A stretch of 5,208 nt of DNA from Acidiferrobacterales bacterium (GTDB lineage Bacteria; Pseudomonadota; Gammaproteobacteria; Acidiferrobacterales; Sulfurifustaceae): positions 1 to 5,208 of the forward strand of contig WGFP01000020.1 in assembly GCA_015492195.1 (NCBI GenBank). The letters run 5' to 3'. Within the stretch, counting starts at the first letter, position 1. Each line of letters starts with the position of its first letter. Positions 1 to 5,208 of this stretch are shown piece after piece. The notes beneath the pieces are model-generated. The model made no database searches and had not been told where the DNA came from. It saw nothing but the letters and a program-made list of their open reading frames with translations. A program made the translations under genes and the position numbers.

Positions 1-40
1 CCGCCACCGGGCAAACGCATCCCGCATTCTCACGCCGCCA

Positions 41-50
41 GAGGGAAAGG
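41..50 (+). promoter_or_regulatory. Ribosome binding site of the GGDEF-EAL gene
   Basis: The purine run GAGGGAAAGG ends eight nt before the ATG at 59. The AAAGG half (46-50) is the better spaced Shine-Dalgarno candidate. It supports the chosen start, because no other in-frame ATG upstream exists in the window. No promoter can be called in the 58 nt available. Confidence 0.55.
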
Positions 51-58
51 CATAAAGC

Positions 59-2776
59 ATGGCGCCAAGGTTAAGGGTCAACAATCCGCTGCTGCTCGTC
101 GCGGTGTTTCTGCTCATGATCGGGCTGGTTCTGGGGTGGAACGCCTATATGAGCGACAAGGCGTTCCGCGAGCATCATCTCGGGATCGCGGGTCAGTCCG
201 TGAACGGGGCCGCCAATGAGATCACGCTGATGATCCGGGGGCTGCGCACCTCGCTCGAGCTGCTGATGCACGGACATCAGGATCTCCTGCGGCGCCTGGC
301 GCAGGACCCCGAGAACACCGAGGCCCATGCGCGCCTCGCCCGCGTGCTTGGCAACTATTTTCCGGAATATTACGCCTTCACCATCGCCGGCACCGACGGC
401 AGACTGATCTACGACGATTTTGGGGAACGGATCGGCAAGCTTTGCCGTGCCGACCTGCGGCGCTTCGCCGCAGGCAAACACCCGGCCGGCGTGTACATCC
501 ACCCGGGACCGAGCGAATACCACTTCGACGTCATGCTGCCCTGGAACCACAACCCGGCACGGCCCGGCGTCTTCTTTGTCAGCTTCAAACCGGATCTGGT
601 TGCCCGCCTGCTGCGCAACAGCGAGAGCCCCGGCCACCGCTTGCTTCTGGTGCGCCGCGACACCGCCGACCTCATCGAGATCACCGCCGCCGGCAGCCGG
701 GACAAGATGCAACGCCCGCTGCGTCTCAGTCCCGAGGAACAGAAACGCATCCTGTATTCGATGCCGGTCGAAGAAACACAATGGCAGCTTGTAGATTTGC
801 CGGATGCATCCCTGTTCGCAGGCTACCGCGGACGGATAGTGAACCAGATCATTCTGGTCACGGCCTTGTTCCTGCTCGTCAGCGTGTTCATGCTCTGGCG
901 CATCCGGCGCGAAGAACGCCGCCGCGCGGCCGCCGAGCAGGCGTTGCAGGAATCCCATAACCGGCTCGAGGAACGGGTCGAGGAACGGACCCAGGAGCTG
1001 GTCAGTGTCAACAAAAGCCTGCAACACGAAATCGATGAACGCGTCCGGGCCGAAGCACGGATGCGCAAGCTCTCCCGCGTGGTGGAGCAGACGGACGATA
1101 CCGTTCTCATCACGAACCGCGACGGGTTCACGGAGTACGTCAATCCCGCCTTTGAAAACAAAACGGGCTACCACGCCAAAGAGGCCATCGGCCGCAAGCC
1201 CAATCTCATCAAATCGGGGCTGCACGATAAAAAGTTTTACAAAAAGCTGTGGGGCACCATCCTGGCCGGCAAGGTGTTCCGGGGCATGTTCATCAATCGT
1301 CGCAAGGACGGCAGCCTTTATTACGAAGAGAAGACCATCACGCCCTTGAAGGACGACCAGGGTCGGGTCACTCATTTCGTCGCCACCGGCAAGGACATCA
1401 CCGAGCGGATGGAGGCGCAGGAACGTCTCAATCACCTGGCGCATCACGACGCGCTGACGGACCTGCCCAACCGGGCGTTATTGGTCGACCGCCTCGGTCA
1501 TGCCTTGGCCCAGGCCCAGCGCAACGAACGTCTGGTGGCGGTACTCTTTTTGGATCTCGATCGCTTCAAGACCATCAACGACAGCCTGGGGCACGGCATC
1601 GGCGACAACCTGCTCAAGACCGTGGCCGATCGCCTGCGCCAATGTATCCGCGACAGCGACAGCATCGCCCGGCTCGGGGGCGATGAGTTCACCATCGTGC
1701 TCGAAGGCATCAAGGACGTGCGCGAGGTGGTGGTAATCGCGGAGAAGGTGCTCGAGACCATCGCTCAGCCGTTTAACGTGAACGGCCACGAGCTGCTGAC
1801 CACCGCGAGTATCGGCATCACGTTGTTTCCCTTCGACAACGATGACATCGAGACACTTCTTCAGAACGCCGATACCGCCATGTACCGCGCCAAGAAGGCC
1901 GGTGGCAACACCTATGCATTCTTCACCGCCGACATGAGCAAGGATGCGGTCCAACGTCTGGCCATGGAGGGTCGATTGCGGCACGCCCTGGAACGCCAGG
2001 AGTTCACCCTGCACTACCAGCCCCGCGTCGACGTGCGCGCCTGCCGGGTGACGGGCGCCGAGGCCCTCCTCCGGTGGTGGGACCCGGAGAAAGGGGATTT
2101 GGTCTCTCCGGCGGAGTTTATCCCGCTGCTGGAGGAGACCGGGCTGATCATCCCCGTCGGTGAGTGGGTGTTGCGCACCGCCTGCCGTGATTTCCAGGCC
2201 ATGGCCGAGGCGGGCGGACCTTCCCTGCGCGTGTCGGTCAATCTTTCCCCCCGCCAGTTCCAGCAAAAGGACCTGGTCGCCACCGTCACGCGGATCCTGG
2301 AGGAGACCGGCCTGGATCCGAAACGGCTCGAGCTGGAGATCACGGAAAGCCTTCTGGTCGACAACGTCGAAGCCGTGGCCGGTACCCTGCGCGCCCTGCA
2401 CGAGCTGGGCGTACACATCGCCGTCGACGATTTCGGTACCGGTTATTCCTCTTTGAGTTACCTCAAACGCTTCCCCATCGACTGCCTCAAGGTGGACCGC
2501 GCCTTTGTGCGGGACGTGACGGACGATCCTGACGACGCCGAGATCGTCAAGGCGATCATCGCGATGGCGCACAGCCTGCGCATGGACGTGGTGGCCGAAG
2601 GGGTGGAGACGCGGGACCAGCTCCGGTTCCTGCGCAAGCTCTCCTGCGAGGAAATCCAAGGCTATTTATTCTCGCGCCCGCTCCCCCTCGACGAGCTCAA
2701 GGCGTGGCTGCGCACCGCCGGGAATCGCATCACAAAAAACGGCTGCCCGAGCGGCGTCCGCCGCAAGACCGCCTGA
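59..2776 (+). CDS. Membrane-anchored PAS-GGDEF-EAL cyclic-di-GMP cyclase/phosphodiesterase
   Basis: Predicted inner-membrane regulator of cyclic-di-GMP. Seen in order: transmembrane helix about 9-27; extracytoplasmic sensor about 31-260, probably Cache/PDC-like (for example DGRLIYDDFG near 113-122); second helix about 262-281; charged coiled coil about 283-340; PAS with PAC-like end about 338-452; GGDEF about 458-620; EAL about 635-885. The GGDEF motif (540-544) is intact, with metal-binding Asp499, substrate-site Asn507 and Asp516, and an I-site RDSD at 531-534, five residues upstream, as expected for product inhibition. The EAL domain keeps Glu668 (EALLRW), Asn728, Glu760, Asp790-Asp791 (DDFGTGYSS), Lys811, Glu847, Glu850 and Gln867. 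Both activities are therefore plausible; which one dominates cannot be read from sequence. The ATG is supported by purine-rich AAAGG eight nt upstream and by the first helix starting almost at once. The sensor ligand is unknown. Architecture is secure; the Cache label is inference. Confidence 0.96.
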   Translation: MAPRLRVNNPLLLVAVFLLMIGLVLGWNAYMSDKAFREHHLGIAGQSVNGAANEITLMIRGLRTSLELLMHGHQDLLRRLAQDPENTEAHARLARVLGNYFPEYYAFTIAGTDGRLIYDDFGERIGKLCRADLRRFAAGKHPAGVYIHPGPSEYHFDVMLPWNHNPARPGVFFVSFKPDLVARLLRNSESPGHRLLLVRRDTADLIEITAAGSRDKMQRPLRLSPEEQKRILYSMPVEETQWQLVDLPDASLFAGYRGRIVNQIILVTALFLLVSVFMLWRIRREERRRAAAEQALQESHNRLEERVEERTQELVSVNKSLQHEIDERVRAEARMRKLSRVVEQTDDTVLITNRDGFTEYVNPAFENKTGYHAKEAIGRKPNLIKSGLHDKKFYKKLWGTILAGKVFRGMFINRRKDGSLYYEEKTITPLKDDQGRVTHFVATGKDITERMEAQERLNHLAHHDALTDLPNRALLVDRLGHALAQAQRNERLVAVLFLDLDRFKTINDSLGHGIGDNLLKTVADRLRQCIRDSDSIARLGGDEFTIVLEGIKDVREVVVIAEKVLETIAQPFNVNGHELLTTASIGITLFPFDNDDIETLLQNADTAMYRAKKAGGNTYAFFTADMSKDAVQRLAMEGRLRHALERQEFTLHYQPRVDVRACRVTGAEALLRWWDPEKGDLVSPAEFIPLLEETGLIIPVGEWVLRTACRDFQAMAEAGGPSLRVSVNLSPRQFQQKDLVATVTRILEETGLDPKRLELEITESLLVDNVEAVAGTLRALHELGVHIAVDDFGTGYSSLSYLKRFPIDCLKVDRAFVRDVTDDPDDAEIVKAIIAMAHSLRMDVVAEGVETRDQLRFLRKLSCEEIQGYLFSRPLPLDELKAWLRTAGNRITKNGCPSGVRRKTA

Positions 2777-2895
2777 CGAGAAAACAAATCCTTTCCGGTT
2801 TTTTCTGGTTTTTTTGTTTCGCCTTTTGTTTTTCAGCGACAGCGGGTAAAGTTTCTCTGAACAATAAGCCGGGAGAAACAGGAGGCCAATAAAGC
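2777..2895 (+). other. T-rich, low-GC intergenic leader before the FHA gene
   Basis: This 119-nt gap is strikingly T-rich between 2797 and 2834, with several runs of four to seven T. GC is about 38% over 2781-2860 by hand count, far below the flanking genes. A short GC-rich hairpin sequence, GCGGCGTCCGCCGC (2751-2764), lies inside the end of the upstream gene, but it is about 35 nt from the T-runs, so it does not make an intrinsic terminator. A weak promoter-like pair (TTGTTT 2826-2831 and TAAAGT 2847-2852) has a 15-nt spacer, which is too short to trust. The stretch could be a promoter-bearing leader or simply a spacer in an operon. Confidence 0.4.
2880..2885 (+). promoter_or_regulatory. Strong Shine-Dalgarno site of the FHA gene
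   Basis: A full AGGAGG lies ten nt upstream of the ATG at 2896 and fixes that start. The eleven nt at the start codon, ATAAAGCATGG (2889-2899), are identical to those at the GGDEF-EAL start (52-62). Confidence 0.75.
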
Positions 2896-3525
2896 ATGGG
2901 CAAGCTAGTCATCAACTTCCACGGTGAATGGATCGGCGACGTAAACCTGAGACTGGGCGACATGACAATCGGCCGCAACCCGGCATGCGACATCGTCCTC
3001 GACGACAAGAGCGTCAGCAAAAAGCACGCCGCGGTAAAAACGGTCGGCCTGAAATCCACAATCCAGGATCTCGGCAGCACAAACGGCACGTTCATCGAGA
3101 ACGACCGCGTTGAACGGCATGAGCTGCGACACGGAGACACGATCATCATCGGCGAATACACGTTGATTTATCGCGATGACGTGAATCTCGATGCGCCGAC
3201 GTTCGGCACAGGGACGGGCGCCCCCACGGCGGCGGCCGATTCGCAGGAGAAAACCAAGGTCATCATGGGGTTTGCCCACCTCCTCGGCGTGGCGGGCAAG
3301 GACAAGGGCAAGCGCCTCGCGCTCGTCAAAGAAGAGGTGACGATCGACAACCCCGGCAAGAGCCCGGCGCGCATCGTGCGCACCACGGAAGGCTACGTGC
3401 TGCACGCGCAGATCGGACCCGGCGAGCCGAGGCTCAACGACAAGCCGGTTCCGCCGGGTGGTCAGTTGCTCAAAAGCGGCGACATTATTGAAGTCGCGGG
3501 GACAAAGTTTCAGATTTGCAAATAA
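2896..3525 (+). CDS. FHA-domain protein with a degenerate second FHA-like half
   Basis: Small protein with no signal peptide or membrane helix, so probably cytoplasmic. The N-terminal half (about 1-95) is a canonical forkhead-associated domain, a phosphothreonine-peptide reader: Gly26-Arg27 (IGRNPACDIVLDD), Ser41 and His44 (SVSKKHA), and Asn63-Gly64 in LGSTNGTFI. An Ala/Gly/Thr-rich linker (about 99-116) leads to a second half (about 122-209) whose layout again looks FHA-like, ending in LLKSGDIIEVAGTKFQI. In that half the GR and SxxH phosphate-binding residues are missing, so it probably does not bind phosphothreonine and may serve packing or protein contact. It follows the c-di-GMP enzyme on the same strand after 119 nt and may share its transcript. 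No Ser/Thr kinase or phosphatase is in the window, so its partner is unknown. The first domain is secure; the second is a shape-based inference. Confidence 0.93.
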   Translation: MGKLVINFHGEWIGDVNLRLGDMTIGRNPACDIVLDDKSVSKKHAAVKTVGLKSTIQDLGSTNGTFIENDRVERHELRHGDTIIIGEYTLIYRDDVNLDAPTFGTGTGAPTAAADSQEKTKVIMGFAHLLGVAGKDKGKRLALVKEEVTIDNPGKSPARIVRTTEGYVLHAQIGPGEPRLNDKPVPPGGQLLKSGDIIEVAGTKFQICK

Positions 3526-3575
3526 GGAAGACGAAGACCGGCTTTCCAAGATGCCGTCTCCGGTCAAAACGATCA

Positions 3576-3622
3576 GGGTCAGGCCATGTAAGGCAACCCT
3601 GTGTCACTGCAAGACCTAACCC
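3576..3622. repeat. Imperfect inverted repeat, REP/RAYT-like, between convergent genes
   Basis: The left arm GGGTCAGGCCATGTA (3576-3590) and the reverse complement of the right arm TGCAAGACCTAACCC (3608-3622) agree at 11 of 15 positions, with a 17-nt loop. The right arm recalls a TGCAAGACCTGACCCC sequence that I associate with REP-like repeats and stray RAYT (Y1 transposase) ends in environmental proteobacteria. That link is from memory, not a search. It sits in the 119-nt gap between the convergent FHA and aldo/keto reductase genes, where it might also fold in transcripts from either side. No T-run follows it, so it is not called a terminator. Confidence 0.45.
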
Positions 3623-3644
3623 CACCCAGCGACGTTATCCACCG

Positions 3645-4580
3645 TCACAGGCTTTCGAAATACCGGATCATCCGTTGGCGTGTCTTGGCATCGGGCAGGC
3701 GGCCGAATCCCGCCCCCATGTTTTCCACCATGTGAGGCACCTTGGAGGTCGCCGGTATGGCGCAGGTGACGGCCGGGTGGGAGACGATAAACTTCAGAAA
3801 AAACTGGGCCCAGTTCTCGCAATCGAATTCACGCGCCCAGTTGGGCAGCGGTTTGCCTTGCACGCGCCGAAACAAGGCGCCGCGGCGAAACGGCCGGTTG
3901 ATCAGCACCGCCAGGCCGCGTTCGGCCGCCAGCGGCAGCAGGCGCCGCTCCGCCTCGCGGTCGGCGATGTTGTAGGTAAACTGCACGAAGTCAAACGGCT
4001 CCTTCATCAGGACCTGCTCCAATTTACGATGACGGCGGCCGTGGGAGGTGGTGATGCCGGTGTAGCGCACCCGCCCTTCCGCCTTCCACGCCTTCAGGGT
4101 CTCCCAGTGTGTGCGCCAGTCGAGCATGTTGTGGATCTGCATCAGATCGAAACGGTCCACGCCCCACAATCGCCGGGAGGCCGCCATTTGACGGAGGCCG
4201 CGCTGGCGGCCGATTGTCCACACCTTGGTGGCGGCAAACAGGGTGTCTTTGTTCTTGATCCGTTTTAAACCATAACCGATCACCGCCTCGGACGAGCCGT
4301 ACATGGGCGAGGAGTCGATCAGCGCCCCGCCGTGGTCGAAGAACGCTTGCAGCACTTGAAGTCGAACGGCGCGGGCCGCGGGGTTGTCACCGACGTCAAA
4401 GGTTTTCCAGGACCCCATGCCGATGACCGGTAATCGTTCACCCGTCGCGGGGATGGTCTTTTTGATGGCCGGCCGCGTGGCCGCCGAGGCGGCGTAAGGC
4501 TTGAGAGACAGCGCGGTACCCAGAGCGCCCAGGCCTTGCAGAAAGGCGCGGCGGCTGGGCATGGGGTGGTTCTGTTTCAT
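3645..4580 (-). CDS. Tat-exported aldo/keto reductase
   Basis: NAD(P)H-dependent aldo/keto reductase family protein of 311 residues, usual for this TIM-barrel family after allowing for its leader. The N-terminus carries a twin-arginine motif, SRRAFLQ (9-15), then a mild hydrophobic stretch and an AxA-like site near 31-33 (YAASA-ATRP), so export folded with cofactor through Tat to the periplasm is predicted. The tetrad is present: Asp89 and Tyr94 (LIDSSPMYGSSE), Lys119 (ATKV) and His150 (QIHN). A cofactor-binding segment, IPATSKVPHMVENMG, lies at 275-289. The ATG at 4580 is preferred over Met7 because AGGAAG lies seven nt upstream and no such site precedes Met7. The gene is convergent with the FHA gene and lies downstream of the M41-like gene on the same strand after 137 nt, probably as a separate unit. 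Substrate is unknown; family and Tat signal are clear. Confidence 0.95.
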   Translation of the reverse strand: MKQNHPMPSRRAFLQGLGALGTALSLKPYAASAATRPAIKKTIPATGERLPVIGMGSWKTFDVGDNPAARAVRLQVLQAFFDHGGALIDSSPMYGSSEAVIGYGLKRIKNKDTLFAATKVWTIGRQRGLRQMAASRRLWGVDRFDLMQIHNMLDWRTHWETLKAWKAEGRVRYTGITTSHGRRHRKLEQVLMKEPFDFVQFTYNIADREAERRLLPLAAERGLAVLINRPFRRGALFRRVQGKPLPNWAREFDCENWAQFFLKFIVSHPAVTCAIPATSKVPHMVENMGAGFGRLPDAKTRQRMIRYFESL

Positions 4581-4587
4581 CTTGCAG

Positions 4588-4593
4588 CTTCCT
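4588..4593 (-). promoter_or_regulatory. Ribosome binding site of the aldo/keto reductase
   Basis: Read on the minus strand, AGGAAG stands seven nt before the ATG at 4580. It decides the start in favour of the longer N-terminus, which leaves eight residues before the twin-arginine pair. Confidence 0.65.
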
Positions 4594-4640
4594 ATCTTTC
4601 AGTCACTTCAGGCTTACCCCCGGTCAGCCATGAATCCCCG

Positions 4641-4659
4641 TTTCTTGTCAGATAAGAAA
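4641..4659. repeat. Imperfect palindrome upstream of the aldo/keto reductase
   Basis: TTTCTTGTC and GATAAGAAA flank a single central A at 4650, and the arms are complementary at eight of nine positions. The site lies about 60-80 nt upstream of the reductase start. A near-perfect palindrome of this size could be a dimeric regulator's operator, or part of a repeat remnant together with the adjacent tandem duplication. No promoter could be matched to it with confidence. Confidence 0.35.
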
Positions 4660-4665
4660 TTTGTC

Positions 4666-4689
4666 CCGGTTTTCGTGCCGGTTTTCGTG
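4666..4689. repeat. Perfect 12-bp tandem duplication
   Basis: CCGGTTTTCGTG occurs twice head to tail (4666-4677 and 4678-4689) without mismatch. The surrounding words TTTGTCCC before and TCCCAAAT after echo one another. The repeat lies in the noncoding gap between two minus-strand genes, at the edge where base composition drops. Its wording resembles GGGACA/GAAAAC-type noncoding repeats seen near RAYT transposases, but this is recollection only. Confidence 0.6.
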
Positions 4690-4717
4690 TCCCAAATATG
4701 AACAAGATACAGTTGTT

Positions 4718-5208
4718 TTACTGCCGTCTAAATTGAAAGCTAAACTGATTACCCGGGCTCAATACCCATTGAACGGTTTCCTCCACATCATGACCTCTAA
4801 GGTACCGCCAGTAAATAAGGTCATTCGCCAATACGGTTACTGCCTTCCATAACCGAGGGCGTGAAAGGATTCGCCTTGTTTGTTGACGAACCCTGGGATA
4901 AAAATTGGTTCGGTAGTCTACCGGGATATCCACATATTTAGCCAACATTTCCCTGAACTGGTCCAGCCCCGTTCTAATATCTAGAACGGTTTCCAGATCA
5001 GAGCGAGCACCCATTGATCGCAGTGGTTTTTTGAGAAGTTTTGCCTCCGCCAGTGGCCCCGCCAAGAGGATCCGGGCATAGTTCTCGTTTTCCCTAAGAC
5101 ACTGTGTCCAAAATGTCATGGCACCACCAGGACGCGACACAAGGCTATCCATGTCTATCAGTGTGCGGGGTATTATAAAAGCTATCCCGCAGTCTGGATG
5201 CTTATGAG
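4718..5208 (-). CDS. M41 (FtsH-protease)-like protein, C-terminal part, 5' end outside the window
   Basis: The frame ends with TAA at 4718-4720 and stays open to the right edge, so the gene very probably starts beyond 5208. The first ATG in view (5152) has no Shine-Dalgarno site. Counting from that Met, AGPLAEAKLL (31-40) and MGARSDLETVLDIR (47-60) match the FtsH peptidase pattern of an AGRxAEE-like helix followed by GASNDI; Asp52 would then be the third zinc ligand. The end, LWKAVTVLANDLIYWRYLRGHDV (101-123), fits the terminal helices of the family. Such proteins carry an HExxH zinc motif near the N-terminus, which would lie outside this window, so activity cannot be judged. Nothing seen suggests an AAA ATPase, but only the C-terminal part is visible. 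GC is about 47%, well below neighbours, suggesting acquisition. The M41 assignment rests on motif recognition by eye; the alternative is an unrelated hypothetical protein starting at 5152. Confidence 0.6.
   Translation of the reverse strand, partial: HKHPDCGIAFIIPRTLIDMDSLVSRPGGAMTFWTQCLRENENYARILLAGPLAEAKLLKKPLRSMGARSDLETVLDIRTGLDQFREMLAKYVDIPVDYRTNFYPRVRQQTRRILSRPRLWKAVTVLANDLIYWRYLRGHDVEETVQWVLSPGNQFSFQFRRQ

Noticed and set aside
2..55. Open frame from the left edge ending in TAA at 53-55, possibly the tail of an upstream gene
   Set aside because: Only about 17 codons are visible, with no recognisable motif. Closeness to the next ATG is compatible with an operon but not evidence of one.
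71..1447. Long minus-strand frame opposite the GGDEF-EAL gene (and a similar one at 1478-2659)
   Set aside because: These are antisense shadows of a high-GC gene. The plus strand encodes a clear multi-domain protein with conserved motifs.
2751..2764. GCGGCGTCCGCCGC hairpin as terminator of the GGDEF-EAL gene
   Set aside because: It lies inside the coding sequence and the T-runs start about 35 nt later, too far to act as one intrinsic terminator.
2704..2892. 62-codon GTG-start frame with a hydrophobic stretch, ending three nt before the FHA start
   Set aside because: It overlaps the end of the GGDEF-EAL gene in another frame, has no Shine-Dalgarno site at its GTG, and its Phe-rich hydrophobic part is simply the T-rich tract translated. 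Kept only as a remote possibility of a coupled leader peptide.
3536..3565. GACCGG / CCGGTC inverted repeat just after the FHA stop, as a terminator
   Set aside because: The loop is 18 nt, the stem only six bp, and no T-run follows on the plus strand, so it does not meet intrinsic terminator criteria.
2905..3567. Minus-strand frame opposite the FHA gene
   Set aside because: Shadow of a gene with canonical FHA residues and a perfect Shine-Dalgarno site.
3516..4268. 250-codon plus-strand frame overlapping the FHA end and the reductase
   Set aside because: It runs antisense to the aldo/keto reductase, which has a complete catalytic tetrad and Tat signal. The plus-strand translation shows no recognisable domain.
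4501..4852. Two plus-strand frames of 63-66 codons crossing the repeat region
   Set aside because: No Shine-Dalgarno support, no recognisable motif, and they overlap minus-strand genes with better evidence.

Overview
The window reads as a piece of a GC-rich proteobacterial chromosome, most likely gamma- or betaproteobacterial. This is inferred from a membrane-bound PAS-GGDEF-EAL regulator, a small FHA protein, a Tat-exported aldo/keto reductase and short repeats resembling REP/RAYT-type sequences. No rRNA, tRNA or other taxonomic marker is present, so the assignment is loose.

Left part (1-3525, + strand): a 905-residue inner-membrane cyclic-di-GMP enzyme (periplasmic sensor, coiled coil, PAS, GGDEF, EAL) is followed after a 119-nt T-rich gap by a 209-residue FHA protein. 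Both genes begin at the same 11-nt start context (ATAAAGCATGG). No convincing terminator separates them, so they may be co-transcribed. The diguanylate cyclase motif, its inhibitory I-site and the EAL metal-binding residues all look intact, so the enzyme could both make and break c-di-GMP. The FHA protein has one canonical phosphothreonine-binding domain and a second, degenerate FHA-like half.

Middle (3526-4580): a short intergenic stretch carries an imperfect inverted repeat resembling REP/RAYT-associated sequences. It is followed by a convergent (- strand) aldo/keto reductase with a twin-arginine signal peptide and a complete Asp-Tyr-Lys-His tetrad.

Right part (4581-5208): GC content falls to about 47% (hand count over 4741-4980), against roughly 65-70% in sampled lines of the first gene. 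The gap 4581-4717 holds an imperfect palindrome and a perfect 12-bp tandem duplication. Beyond it lies the C-terminal part of a - strand gene whose frame stays open through the window edge. It resembles the peptidase M41 (FtsH protease) fold without visible AAA sequence. The composition shift and flanking repeats suggest this end is accessory or acquired DNA. The best candidates for something less described are this M41-like protein and the repeat-bearing junction beside it. The rest looks like ordinary chromosomal genes.
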